The notes: a model not told the origin generated them from the sequence alone. Counted from the stretch's first letter, positions 43,596-52,160 are shown. The stretch is DNA of 64,000 nucleotides from Arthrobacter dokdonellae (GCF_003268655.1 NZ_CP029642.1:248001-312000); one strand, 5' to 3'. Made by a program: numbers and translations.

Positions 43596-44081
43596 ATGAA
43601 TATTGAAGAGACCCCTCTTCCAGGCATCGGCGTCCGCAGGGAACTGCGGCTCGCCACGGGCCGCAGGGTGGGGGTCGTGACCCACCGCGATGGTCACACT
43701 GAACTGATACTTTCACGCGTGGACGACCCCGACGCCTGCGCCGCGTCCATCCCGCTCAGCGCGGAGGAAGCATCCGCCCTGGGTACCCTCCTGGGCTCTG
43801 CCCAACTCATCGCCCAGCTTTCGGCCGAACAAAAGGACGTTGCGGGCATCACCACGCACCAGATCCTGATCCGGCCGGGCTCCGCGTACGCGGGGCGCCC
43901 ATTGGGGGACACGCAGATGCGCACCCTGACCGGAACCTCCATCGTGGCGCTGCTGCGCGGCGACGAGGTCATTGGATCCCCGCGCCCGGATCAGGTCCTG
44001 GAGGTCGGGGACCTGGTGGTCATTGTCGGCACGGAGACGGGCCTGGCGGAAGCGGCCCGCATCCTGCAGTCCAGATTGTAG
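43596..44081 (+). CDS. khtT: RCK_C (TrkA-C) regulatory subunit of a K+/H+ antiporter, KhtT-like
   Basis: A 161-residue soluble protein starting MNIEETPLPGIGVRREL, the usual opening of KhtT-type regulators, with a C-terminal TrkA-C domain (GRPLGDTQMRTLTGTSIVALLRG, LEVGDLVVIVGTETGL). In Bacillus this domain binds cyclic di-AMP. An upstream in-frame ATG 21 bases earlier is less likely. It sits 7 bases before the antiporter gene, forming a KhtTU-like module. Confidence 0.87.
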   Translation: MNIEETPLPGIGVRRELRLATGRRVGVVTHRDGHTELILSRVDDPDACAASIPLSAEEASALGTLLGSAQLIAQLSAEQKDVAGITTHQILIRPGSAYAGRPLGDTQMRTLTGTSIVALLRGDEVIGSPRPDQVLEVGDLVVIVGTETGLAEAARILQSRL

Positions 44082-44088
44082 GTCTGCC

Positions 44089-45282
44089 GTGGATCCAACC
44101 ACCCTTTCCCTCATCCAGCTTGGCGTTGTGTTTTTCGCGCTGGGCTTTCTGGGAAGGATGGCCGGACGCATCGGCATGTCACCGGTGCCGCTGTACCTCT
44201 TGGGCGGCCTGGCCTTTGGGCACGGTGGGCTCATCGACTTTGGCAGCATTAACGATTTTGCGCACATCGCCAGCGAGATCGGCGTCATCCTGCTGCTGCT
44301 CATGCTCGGCCTGGAATATACGGCCCGCGAGCTGGTCACCGGTCTGCGCCAGTCCTGGATGGCAGGCCTGCTGGACCTGGTGCTGAACATGGCGCCGGGC
44401 GTGGCCGTGGCGTTCATGCTCGGCTGGGGTCCGGTGGGCGCCCTGGTCATGGCCGGCATCACCTACAGCTCTTCCTCCGGGATCGTTGCCAAGGTGCTGG
44501 GCGATCTGGGCCGGCTCGGCAACCGGGAAACGCCCGTGGTGCTGGCCATCCTCGTGATCGAGGACCTGGCCATGGCCGCCTACCTCCCCATCCTGACGGC
44601 AGTCCTCGCCGGGGTGTCCTTCCTGGGCGGGTTGACCGCCGTCGGCATTTCCCTGGCCGTCATTACGGCGGTCCTCCTGGGTGCCCTGCGGTACGGGCAC
44701 ATTGTCTCCAACGTCCTGGAAAGTCCGGACCGGGAATCGTTCCTGCTGAAGCTGCTGGGCGCTGCCCTGCTCGTGGCGGGCGTTGCGTCGGCCCTGCAGG
44801 TTTCCGCCGCCGTGGGGGCGTTCCTGCTGGGAATCGCCATTTCCGGCGGCACCGCGCAGAACGCCTCCCGGGTGCTCGAACCCCTGCGGGACCTCTTTGC
44901 CGCCATGTTCTTTGTGTTGTTCGGCCTGAACACCGATCCCCATTCCATCCCGCCCGTGCTGGGTTTTGCGCTGCTCCTGGCCGTGGTTTCCGCGGCAACG
45001 AAGGTGGTCACGGGCTGGTGGGCGGCCCGCCGGCAGGGCATCGCCACCCTGGGGCAGGCGCGTGCCGGTGCCGCGCTCATAGCCCGTGGCGAGTTCTCCA
45101 TTGTTATTGCCGGGCTGGCCGTGGCCTCCGGCGCCGTGCCGAAGGAATTGGCCGCCCTGGCCACCACCTACGTGCTGATCATGGCCGTGTTCGGGCCCGT
45201 GGCCGCCCGCTACGTGGAGCCGCTGGTCCGCCTCTTTCAGGGCAAGAAGGCCGCCGGGAAGGAACCGGAGGTCATCTTTTAG
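44089..45282 (+). CDS. khtU: CPA2 family cation/H+ antiporter, KhtU-like
   Basis: A 397-residue, roughly twelve-helix antiporter. Features include ILLLLMLGLEYTARELVTGL, the GITYSSSSGIVAKVLGDLGR core, VLAILVIEDLAMAAYLPIL (with the conserved Asp in IED), and LFAAMFFVLFGLNTDP. It exchanges K+ or Na+ for H+. GTG start 7 bases after khtT. The usual C-terminal TrkA-N domain is absent, consistent with regulation by the separate KhtT-like subunit. Confidence 0.92.
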   Translation: MDPTTLSLIQLGVVFFALGFLGRMAGRIGMSPVPLYLLGGLAFGHGGLIDFGSINDFAHIASEIGVILLLLMLGLEYTARELVTGLRQSWMAGLLDLVLNMAPGVAVAFMLGWGPVGALVMAGITYSSSSGIVAKVLGDLGRLGNRETPVVLAILVIEDLAMAAYLPILTAVLAGVSFLGGLTAVGISLAVITAVLLGALRYGHIVSNVLESPDRESFLLKLLGAALLVAGVASALQVSAAVGAFLLGIAISGGTAQNASRVLEPLRDLFAAMFFVLFGLNTDPHSIPPVLGFALLLAVVSAATKVVTGWWAARRQGIATLGQARAGAALIARGEFSIVIAGLAVASGAVPKELAALATTYVLIMAVFGPVAARYVEPLVRLFQGKKAAGKEPEVIF

Positions 45283-45432
45283 GGTTTGAGGAAGCGCGAC
45301 GCCGGAACCCGGCTGCCAAGGCGGCCCCCCGTTGCGCCGTGCGGCGGTGTCCGGGAGGTCGGCAAACATCCGCTAGACTTTTGTTCGAAGCACCCCCGCC
45401 TCGAAGGAAATCCACGGCGGATGGCAGCTTTT

Positions 45433-45503
45433 GCGGGCGTAGCTCAATGGTAGAGCGCTAGCTTCCCAAGCTCGATACGCGGGTTCGATTCCCGTCGCCC
45501 GCT
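45433..45503 (+). tRNA. tRNA-Gly (anticodon CCC)
   Basis: A 71-base cloverleaf: acceptor gcgggcg/cgcccgc, D arm gctc-gagc, anticodon loop ttcccaa giving CCC, T arm with ttcgatt. No CCA is encoded. The anticodon stem ctagc/gctcg has one T-C mismatch at the second pair, which is unusual. A candidate -10 (tagact) lies about 55 bases upstream. Confidence 0.94.
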
Positions 45504-45597
45504 CTCCCCAGACCGGTGTCCCTGTTGCTCAGAACAGGGGCACTGTTTTCATGTAGCGCAGCTTCCACCCGTCCGAGTCCTCAGCGGGTTCGTGCTG

Positions 45598-45603
45598 TAA
45601 GGT
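45598..45603 (+). promoter_or_regulatory. Candidate -10 box before a leaderless mini-cistron
   Basis: TAAGGT lies 7 bases before the ATG of the 11-codon frame preceding the small basic protein gene. Confidence 0.45.
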
Positions 45604-45610
45604 CAGGGCT

Positions 45611-45646
45611 ATGGGACCATCTTCGGTCCCACCTTCAGGGAGCTGA
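45611..45646 (+). CDS. Leaderless 11-codon mini-cistron
   Basis: The frame MGPSSVPPSGS starts 7 bases after TAAGGT and stops one base before the next ATG. An AGGGAG inside it is a good ribosome site for that next gene. It repeats the arrangement seen upstream of the SNF2 gene. The peptide probably matters for coupling rather than in itself (inference). Confidence 0.4.
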   Translation: MGPSSVPPSGS

Positions 45647-45647
45647 C

Positions 45648-45782
45648 ATGGGCGACAAATCACCACGGCAAACCGCGTCAAAGAAATCCAGCAAGTCCAT
45701 CAAGGAAAAGCGCGCCGACAAGCGGGCCGATGGCGCCGGCTCGGGAATCGCGGACAAACCCACTCCCGCAAAGAAAAAATGA
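45648..45782 (+). CDS. Small basic conserved protein, function unknown
   Basis: A 44-residue, lysine-rich protein (MGDKSPRQTASKKSSKSIKE, later DKPTPAKKK) similar in style to small actinobacterial proteins of unknown role. AGGGAG lies 5 bases upstream. Its TGA overlaps the ATG of the following enzyme gene (ATGA), so it is co-translated with it. Confidence 0.75.
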   Translation: MGDKSPRQTASKKSSKSIKEKRADKRADGAGSGIADKPTPAKKK

Positions 45783-46936
45783 CCGCCGCAGGCACCGGGT
45801 TGCGGCTCGGCGTCCTGGGGACGTCGCGCAAGCCTGACGAGCGCCGGGCCCCCATCCACCCTGAGCACCTTCTCCGCATCGATGCGGACATCCGGGCCGG
45901 CATGGTGGTCGAGGAAGGCTACGGCGCCCAGTTCGGCGTTTCGGACGCCGCCCTGGGCAAACTGGTCGGCGCCGTGGCGCCACGCCAAGACGTGGTGGCA
46001 GGCTCCGACGTCGTGCTCTTGCCCAAGCCTCAGGCCTCCGACCTGGCGGAGCTGAGGGACGGCCAGGTGCTGTGGGGGTGGCCACATTGCGTGCAGGACC
46101 GCGCCATCACCCAGCTGGCCATTGACAAGAAACTCACCTTGATTGCCTTTGAGGCCATGAACCATTGGGGGTCCGACGGCGGTTTTGGGCTGCATGTTTT
46201 CCACAAGAACAACGAGCTTGCCGGGTATTCGTCGATCATGCATTCGCTGGCGCTGATCGGCTCCACCGGTGACTACGGGCGCCGGCTCAAGGCGGTGGTC
46301 ATTGGCTTCGGCGCCACGGCCCGGGGCGCTGTCACGGCGCTGAGCGCCTTGGGCGTCCACGACGTCCAGGTGCTGACCAGCCGCAGCGTGGCTGCCGTGG
46401 CCTCCCCCATCCACTCCGCCGAGATGGTGCAGTTCGATTTCGCCCCGGATCCTCCCCACACCGGCTTCGTCATGCTCGACGACGGCGACGCACCGCTGGC
46501 CGCGTTCCTCGCCGAGGCGGACATCGTGGTCAACTGCACGCTGCAGGACCCGAACGCGCCCATGACGTATCTGGCCGAGGACGACCTGGCGGGTTTCCGG
46601 CCCGGCAGCCTGATTGTCGATGTCTCCTGCGACGAGGGCATGGGCTTCAGCTGGGCCCGCAGCACCAGCTTTGCCCACCCCGTGTTTACCGTCGGGGACC
46701 ACGTCAACTACTACGCAGTGGACCACAGCCCCTCCTACCTGTGGAATTCGGCCACCTGGGAAATCAGCGGGGCCGTGCTGCCGTTCCTCGAACCGGTCCT
46801 CGCCGGCCCGTCGGCGTGGGAGGGCAATGAGACCATCCGGCGCGCCATTGAAATCCGCGACGGCGTCATCGGCAACCCCGCCATCCTCCAGTTCCAGCGG
46901 CGCCAGGCAGGCTACCCGCACCTGCCCCTGGGGTAG
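45779..46936 (+). CDS. N5-(carboxyethyl)ornithine synthase-like dehydrogenase
   Basis: A 385-residue NAD(P)-dependent enzyme of the alanine dehydrogenase/transhydrogenase superfamily. It resembles N5-(carboxyethyl)ornithine synthase: RLGVLGTSRKPDERRAPIHP at the start, GYGAQFGVSD, LFGWPHCVQ-like (LWGWPHCVQDRAIT), the Rossmann VVIGFGATARGAVTAL and LIVDVSCDEGMGF. The reaction would join ornithine or lysine with pyruvate. The exact substrate is not proven. Confidence 0.8.
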   Translation: MTAAGTGLRLGVLGTSRKPDERRAPIHPEHLLRIDADIRAGMVVEEGYGAQFGVSDAALGKLVGAVAPRQDVVAGSDVVLLPKPQASDLAELRDGQVLWGWPHCVQDRAITQLAIDKKLTLIAFEAMNHWGSDGGFGLHVFHKNNELAGYSSIMHSLALIGSTGDYGRRLKAVVIGFGATARGAVTALSALGVHDVQVLTSRSVAAVASPIHSAEMVQFDFAPDPPHTGFVMLDDGDAPLAAFLAEADIVVNCTLQDPNAPMTYLAEDDLAGFRPGSLIVDVSCDEGMGFSWARSTSFAHPVFTVGDHVNYYAVDHSPSYLWNSATWEISGAVLPFLEPVLAGPSAWEGNETIRRAIEIRDGVIGNPAILQFQRRQAGYPHLPLG

Positions 46937-46999
46937 GCCGGGCGCTGGGGTGCGCCCAGTACCCTGGGACAGCCCAGCTGGGCCGCGACCAAGCCGGAG

Positions 47000-47410
47000 T
47001 TATCCGGCGGCGGGCAGCGTCGGCTCAAACAGTTCAATCAGGTTGCCGGAGGGGTCTTCCACGAGCACCTGCCGGCCGCCCACCCCATTGACCACCCCGG
47101 ACCGCAGGACCACCCCGGCCGCTTCCAGCCGTGCCGCCTGCACGGCCACGTCTTCCACCTCGAGGGAGAACCGGTTCCAGCCGCCCGGCGTCGGAAGCGT
47201 GCCGTCGGCCAGCGCCCGGCCGCCTCCGCCGGGAGCGCCGCTGGCATCGGTGGCACCGGGCGCGCTGAGCAGCAGCCGCAGGGTCCCGCGGGACAACATG
47301 GCAAATCCCGGGGCAGGGTGCATCACCTCCGCAAAACCCAGCTGCCCCACGTAAAACCCGATGGCGGCATCGACATCGTCCACGATGTACCGGATGCTGG
47401 CTTGTTCCAT
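47000..47410 (-). CDS. VOC/glyoxalase superfamily protein
   Basis: A 136-residue protein with the two beta-alpha-beta-beta-beta halves of the vicinal oxygen chelate fold: SIRYIVDDVDAAIGFYVGQLGF at the start and VLVEDPSGNLIELFEP at the end, the latter carrying the metal-binding Glu. Such proteins include dioxygenases, glyoxalases and antibiotic-binding proteins; no specific role is visible. AAGGAAG lies about 10 bases before the ATG. Confidence 0.88.
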   Translation of the reverse strand: MEQASIRYIVDDVDAAIGFYVGQLGFAEVMHPAPGFAMLSRGTLRLLLSAPGATDASGAPGGGGRALADGTLPTPGGWNRFSLEVEDVAVQAARLEAAGVVLRSGVVNGVGGRQVLVEDPSGNLIELFEPTLPAAG

Positions 47411-47450
47411 GGCGGCACCACTTCCTTTCCTTCCACGATACGCCCGCGCG

Positions 47451-47456
47451 TAGCAT
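47451..47456 (+). promoter_or_regulatory. Candidate -10 box of the vsr gene
   Basis: TAGCAT is followed by 7 bases and the ATG chosen as the vsr start. An alternative ATG overlaps the hexamer itself. Confidence 0.4.
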
Positions 47457-47463
47457 GAGCAGC

Positions 47464-47901
47464 ATGGTTGATTCATTGACCCGGGACCAGCGCCACAGGG
47501 TCATGGCGAACATCAAGGGCAAGGACACCAAGCCGGAAATGCTGGTCCGCCGGCTGCTTTTCGGACAGGGCTACCGCTACCGGCTTCATGTAGCGGGGCT
47601 GCCGGGCACACCGGACATCGTCTTTAGCGGCCGCCGCAAGGCCATCTTCGTCAACGGATGTTTTTGGCACTCGCATTCATGCCCGAACGGCACCCGCAAA
47701 CCCCTGACGAACCCTGAATTTTGGGACGCGAAGCGGACCCGGACCGTGGCGCGTGACGCCCAGGCACTCATCCTCCTTGACGAGCTGGGGTGGGGCACCT
47801 ACACCGTATGGGAATGCCAGCTGAAAGCCCCGGACGATGTGGCCGGTGCCTTGTTCAGCTTTCTGGGACCACCACGGCAGGACAGGCTGCCGGAAAGTTA
47901 A
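47464..47901 (+). CDS. vsr: Very short patch repair endonuclease (Vsr), orphan
   Basis: A 145-residue endonuclease that nicks beside T:G mismatches arising from deamination of 5-methylcytosine. The family blocks are RHRVMANIKGKDTKPEMLVR, GLPGTPDIVF (catalytic Asp), AIFVNGCFWHSHSC (zinc and active-site residues) and NPEFWDAKRTRTVARD. No cytosine methyltransferase gene lies beside it in this window. A start three codons earlier is possible. Confidence 0.93.
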   Translation: MVDSLTRDQRHRVMANIKGKDTKPEMLVRRLLFGQGYRYRLHVAGLPGTPDIVFSGRRKAIFVNGCFWHSHSCPNGTRKPLTNPEFWDAKRTRTVARDAQALILLDELGWGTYTVWECQLKAPDDVAGALFSFLGPPRQDRLPES

Positions 47902-47942
47902 ATGCGGCGACTTCAGGTGCCAATAACCTTTTGCCCCTAGCC

Positions 47943-48095
47943 CCGACGGCGTCCACGTCATATGCTCAAGGATATTGCTTCGCTGTACACGTGAAAAGGT
48001 GATGTCATTGGGGATGCTCGAAGGGGAAATGGTTCCGGACGAAGGACGGCAGCCGCAAACGGCGCCCGCTATGCGCAGGCCGTGGACGCCGTCGG
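47943..48095. repeat. Widely spaced 15-bp inverted repeat between vsr and desaturase
   Basis: ccgacggcgtccacg (47943-47957) and its exact complement (48081-48095) flank about 120 bases that are less GC-rich than the surroundings. A weaker outer pair gccaata/tattggc occurs near 47922 and 48160. This could be a remnant of a small non-autonomous element or a large RNA stem. Confidence 0.5.
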
Positions 48096-48149
48096 GATTT
48101 TGGCCGCACCAGCGCACCCGTCAGGCACCGGCGGCCACGGACCTTGCGC

Positions 48150-49196
48150 TCAACGGTATTGGCGCACCAGCGGGCATTCAAACGGATCTACTGCCGTCAG
48201 TCCAACCCGATTGAGGTAGGCCACCACCGCCGCGTAGGACTGCAGAAGCGACGTTTCCGTGAACGGAATGCCGTTCCTTTTGCACGCTTGGCGGACCAGT
48301 TCATTGCTGCGGCGCAACTCCGGCCGGGCCATGTCCGGGAACAGGTGGTGCTCCACCTGGTGGTTCAACCCGCCCAACAGCGTATCCATGAAAAATCCGC
48401 CGCGAATGTTCCTGCTCGTCACCACCTGCCGCGTCAGGAAATCCACCCGGCTGCCCGCCTCCAGAACAGGCATGCCCTTATGGTTCGGGGCGAATGACGC
48501 CCCCATGTAGAAACCGAACACGGCCATCTGCACGCCCACGAACGCCAGCGCCATGTCCCAGGGCAGCATCATCAGGAGCACGGCGAGCAGGGCGCCAAAC
48601 CGCAGCACCAGCAGGCTGATCTCCACGTAGCGGTACCGCACGCCGCGGCGGCCCAGCAGGGTCTTGAGTGAGTCCAGGACCAGACTGAAGCCGAGGAACA
48701 GGATCACCGGGAACAGCAGCGTGCCCTGGTGCCGGGTGAACACGGCGGCCAGGCCGTGCTTGGTTGCCGCGCCCTCCTCGTGGAACGCTATGACGCCCGT
48801 GTGGATGTCCGGGTCCTTGCCCTTCGTGTTGGGGTTTTGGTGGTGGGCGGTATGTTTTTTCACCCACATCGCATAGCTCATGCCGACCAGCAGCGGGCCC
48901 ATGATCCGTGCGGACCAGTCGTTCACACGCCCGGAGGCAAAGATCTGGTGGTGTGCGGCCTCATGCGCCAGAAACGCGAACTGGGTGAACAGGATGCCCA
49001 ACACGGCGGCGATCAGCAGCTGGAACCAGGTCCGGCCCAGCAGGACGAAACCGGTGCCGGCAGCTCCCAGCGCCAGCAGCAGGACAATGAAGAGCGTCAC
49101 GTAGAACGTACGACGACGGCGCATCAGCCCCGCCGCCCGTACCGACTTCAGCAAGGCGGAGTAAGTTTCAACGACCGGGTTGATGGAGTTTGGCAT
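48150..49196 (-). CDS. Fatty acid / acyl-lipid desaturase
   Basis: A 348-residue membrane di-iron desaturase. The three histidine boxes are HEAAHH, HTAHHQNPN and HQVEHHLFP, with four hydrophobic segments between and around them. The QVEHH box is typical of front-end or acyl-lipid desaturases, with no cytochrome b5 domain. It would adjust membrane fluidity by inserting a double bond. The ATG before PNSINPVVE is chosen as GAGG lies 8 bases upstream; a longer frame has shadow-like composition. Confidence 0.92.
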   Translation of the reverse strand: MPNSINPVVETYSALLKSVRAAGLMRRRRTFYVTLFIVLLLALGAAGTGFVLLGRTWFQLLIAAVLGILFTQFAFLAHEAAHHQIFASGRVNDWSARIMGPLLVGMSYAMWVKKHTAHHQNPNTKGKDPDIHTGVIAFHEEGAATKHGLAAVFTRHQGTLLFPVILFLGFSLVLDSLKTLLGRRGVRYRYVEISLLVLRFGALLAVLLMMLPWDMALAFVGVQMAVFGFYMGASFAPNHKGMPVLEAGSRVDFLTRQVVTSRNIRGGFFMDTLLGGLNHQVEHHLFPDMARPELRRSNELVRQACKRNGIPFTETSLLQSYAAVVAYLNRVGLTAVDPFECPLVRQYR

Positions 49197-49338
49197 GATG
49201 TGCGCCTCGGATAGCTCTGTAGTACGTTGGGTGGCCTTCCGGGGTCTGGGGCGCCAATTTAAGATTACCTCTCTGCCGGGACAGCGGGAAGGGGTGCGGC
49301 GAGACTGATGAAAAGTGCTCGCGAAAAGGGGTGCACGC

Positions 49339-50673
49339 CTACTGGATCGCCCGGGGGGCAATATACAGCGGCGCCCTCAGGCTGCGCAGGTTGACCTTGA
49401 GCGTCAACTGCCCGCGCCGCGCCAGGACGGCTCCGATGGTGGCTGCAGCCAGGGCGGGCATGGCCCCGGCGATCAGCATGGCCGACTCGACGCTCAGGTG
49501 TTCGGCGAGCCACCCCATGAGCGGGCCGCCCAGCGCCTGTCCGCCGATGAGGACCATGATGTACAGGCTCATGACCCGGCCGCGCACCAGCACGTTGGTC
49601 GACATCTGCACCAGCTGGTTGGCATTGGTCAGAAACATCAACGAGGCGAAGCCGGCCACCACCATCACCATGCCAAAGGTGACCATGTTTGGTGACAGTG
49701 AGGCGACCATGAGCACCACGCCGTAGGCGCCGGCCGCGGACATGACCGTGCGCAGCCGAAGGACGGCAATCCGGGTCGAGGTGAGGGCGCCGGCCAGCGC
49801 GCCCAGCGCAACGAGGGTGTTGAGCAGCCCGTAACCCCCGGGGCCGGCGTGGAACACATTGTTGGCGTAGGCCGCCATGAGCACGGCCAGGCTCAGGCCA
49901 AAGACGGCGAAGAACCCTGCCATGACGGCCGGCCAGAAGATGGTGGGCTTGGCGAGGGCGTAGCGGACGCCTTCCATCAGCTGACCCCTGGAGCGCTTGA
50001 CCGGGGCCATCTTGACGAGTTCCTGCGGGCGGATAAAGATCAGCGAACAGACGGTGATGCAGCATGCCACGGCGTTGGCGGCGAATGCCCAGCCGCCCCC
50101 CACCGCCGTGATGAGAATGCCGCTGACGGCCGGGCCGATCATCCCGCCCATTTGGAAGATGGAGGAGTTCAGGCTGATGGCATTGCGCAGCTGGCGGGGG
50201 CCGACAAGTTCATTGACAAAGACCTGACGGGCGGGCTGGTCCGCCACCACCACCAGGCCCAACACGAAAGCGATCACGTAAATGTGCCATACCTGCAGGT
50301 GCCCGGTCAGGGCAAGGACGGCCATCATGGCGGCGAGGACGCCGGCCGAACCCTGGCTGATCATGAGGATCAACCGCTTCGAGTACCTGTCGGCCAGGAT
50401 TCCGCCCAACGGCATGAGGACCAGGGAGGGGATGAACTGCATGAAGACGGTGATGCCCACGGCCGTGACGGAGCCGGAGAGTTCCAGCACCATCCAGTCC
50501 TGTGCCACACGCTGCATCCACACCGCGATGACGGCGAGCAGGTTCGCGGAGGCAAATACGCGGTAGTTGCGGATCTTGAGCGAGGAGAAGGTCTGGCTCC
50601 ACGGCGGACGCGTGGCGACGAGGTTGATGGGCGCTGTCAGGGCAGAATTCAGGGTTGCTGGGGGCGGCGTCAA
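49339..50673 (-). CDS. MFS exporter, EntS-like
   Basis: A twelve-helix permease of about 444 residues. WSQTFSSLKIRNYRVFASANLL is followed by GVGITVFMQFIPSLVL-like sequence, PLGGILADRYSKRLILM (the A motif) and VLGLVVVADQPARQVFVNELV, which match the EntS/transmembrane-secretion group that exports siderophores or drugs. The start is uncertain: the TTG given has no ribosome site, and a start further upstream is possible. It is divergent from a LysR gene with two palindromes between. Confidence 0.85.
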   Translation of the reverse strand: MTPPPATLNSALTAPINLVATRPPWSQTFSSLKIRNYRVFASANLLAVIAVWMQRVAQDWMVLELSGSVTAVGITVFMQFIPSLVLMPLGGILADRYSKRLILMISQGSAGVLAAMMAVLALTGHLQVWHIYVIAFVLGLVVVADQPARQVFVNELVGPRQLRNAISLNSSIFQMGGMIGPAVSGILITAVGGGWAFAANAVACCITVCSLIFIRPQELVKMAPVKRSRGQLMEGVRYALAKPTIFWPAVMAGFFAVFGLSLAVLMAAYANNVFHAGPGGYGLLNTLVALGALAGALTSTRIAVLRLRTVMSAAGAYGVVLMVASLSPNMVTFGMVMVVAGFASLMFLTNANQLVQMSTNVLVRGRVMSLYIMVLIGGQALGGPLMGWLAEHLSVESAMLIAGAMPALAAATIGAVLARRGQLTLKVNLRSLRAPLYIAPRAIQ

Positions 50674-50753
50674 GGCGGAGGTCCGTAAGGTGTGAGGGGC
50701 GGGTGTGGGAGGGGAGGAATTTTGGCTCCCTTTAAGCCTAGGCAGCACGGGCT

Positions 50754-50801
50754 CATACCGAAAGGGTATGGTGATTATAAGTAGCATTACAGATCGTAAT
50801 G
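50754..50801. promoter_or_regulatory. Two 17-bp palindromes, likely LysR operators
   Basis: catacc-N5-ggtatg (50754-50770) and cattac-N5-gtaatg (50785-50801) are perfect 6-5-6 palindromes whose centres are 31 bases apart, about three helical turns. They share the LysR T-N11-A pattern and lie between the divergent MFS and LysR starts, so the regulator probably binds both. Confidence 0.75.
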
Positions 50802-50817
50802 ATGAGGCAGGCACTAA

Positions 50818-51693
50818 ATGCATGACACACCCACGTTCGACCCGGTGCAGCTGAAGAGCTTTCTGGCAGTCGCCGAAACCCGGAACTTCACCCGGGCCGC
50901 AGAACGTCTGGGCATCAGCCAGCCGACGGTCAGCCAGCACGTCCGTAAGTTGGAGCAGGCGGCCAAGCGCGTACTGGTGGCCCGGGACACCCGCGATGTG
51001 CGCCTGACGGACAACGGCGATGCGATGGCCGGCTTCGCCCGCACCATCCTGGCCGCGAACGACGCCGCCACGCGCTACTTTTCCGGCGCGGCCATGCGGG
51101 GGCGGCTGCGCTTCGGCACGGCGGACGATCTCGCCATCACCGGCCTTCCCCGCATCCTTCGCGAGTTCCGACAGCTGTATCCACAGATCAACCTGGAGCT
51201 CACCGTCAGCCAAAGCGACCAACTGCACCGGCGGCTGAAGGCCGGCCAGTTGGATCTGGTATTCGTGAAGTGGGTGTCCGGTGCCCAGGAAGGCGAGGTG
51301 GTCAAGCAGGACACGTTCGCCTGGGTCGGGCTGGAACAAACAGTCCTGGAGCCCGGCTCTCCCGTCCCGGTCATCGTGTACCCTGCGCCCAGCCTGAGCC
51401 GCCGGTTGGCATTGGACGCGCTGGAGTACGCCGGGCGGACGTGGCGGATCACCTGTTCCACGAAGCAAATCAGCGGCGTGCTGGCGGCGCTAAGGGCCGG
51501 CATCGGCATCGCGGTCATGCCGACGTCGCTGGTCCCGGACGATCTCAAGGTCATCACCAAGCGCTTCGACCTGCCGCCCGTGGGTGACGTCGACTTCACG
51601 CTGATCCGCAACCCGCTCGCCAACACCGAGGTGGTGGATGCGCTGACGCAGGCCATCATGGGGCGCAAGCTCACCCCCCTCAGCCGGCGATAG
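50818..51693 (+). CDS. LysR family transcriptional regulator
   Basis: A 291-residue LysR regulator. The N-terminal helix-turn-helix is FLAVAETRNFTRAAERLGIS QPTV (about residues 13-36), and the rest is a periplasmic-binding-like effector domain. It is divergent from the EntS-like exporter and very likely controls it from the two adjacent palindromes. The effector is unknown. Confidence 0.93.
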   Translation: MHDTPTFDPVQLKSFLAVAETRNFTRAAERLGISQPTVSQHVRKLEQAAKRVLVARDTRDVRLTDNGDAMAGFARTILAANDAATRYFSGAAMRGRLRFGTADDLAITGLPRILREFRQLYPQINLELTVSQSDQLHRRLKAGQLDLVFVKWVSGAQEGEVVKQDTFAWVGLEQTVLEPGSPVPVIVYPAPSLSRRLALDALEYAGRTWRITCSTKQISGVLAALRAGIGIAVMPTSLVPDDLKVITKRFDLPPVGDVDFTLIRNPLANTEVVDALTQAIMGRKLTPLSRR

Positions 51694-51749
51694 GTGCGTA
51701 AGCAGTCTCACAGACCACGCTTGCACCACCACGGTAGACTGGTGGCGTT

Positions 51750-52160
51750 ATGAACCGAACCATGTTTAAGTCCAAGATCCACCGTGCCACGGTGACCCAC
51801 GCCGACCTGCACTACGTAGGCTCCGTCACCGTTGATGCGGATCTGCTGGACGCCGCGGACATCCTGCCCGGCGAGCTGGTCTCCATTGTGGACATCACCA
51901 ACGGCGCCCGCCTGGAAACGTACACCATTGCGGGCGAGCGCGGCTCGGGCGTCATCGGCATCAACGGTGCCGCCGCACACCTGGTCAACGTGGATGACCT
52001 GGTCATCATGATCACCTACGCCCAAATGAGCGACGCCGAGGCCCGCGACTACGTGCCCACCGTGGTCCACGTGGACGCCGGGAACAAGATCGTGAAGCTG
52101 GGCACCGACCCGGCCGAGGCCGTCACCGAAGGCCTGCTCCGCCCCGCCTTCGCACGCTAA
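51750..52160 (+). CDS. panD: Aspartate 1-decarboxylase
   Basis: A 136-residue pyruvoyl enzyme that makes beta-alanine for pantothenate. The self-cleavage site Gly-Ser lies at YVGSVTVD (about residues 24-25), with [14 protein letters not shown] before and [10 protein letters not shown] after it. A TAGACT lies 9 bases before the ATG, giving a very short leader at most. No panB or panC gene is near. Confidence 0.96.
   Translation: MNRTMFKSKIHRATVTHADLHYVGSVTVDADLLDAADILPGELVSIVDITNGARLETYTIAGERGSGVIGINGAAAHLVNVDDLVIMITYAQMSDAEARDYVPTVVHVDAGNKIVKLGTDPAEAVTEGLLRPAFAR

Noticed and set aside
47975-48214. Possible small gene between vsr and the desaturase
   Set aside because: A purine-rich stretch precedes an internal ATG, but the frame overlaps the desaturase end by about 65 bases, has no family resemblance and lies in an inverted-repeat region.
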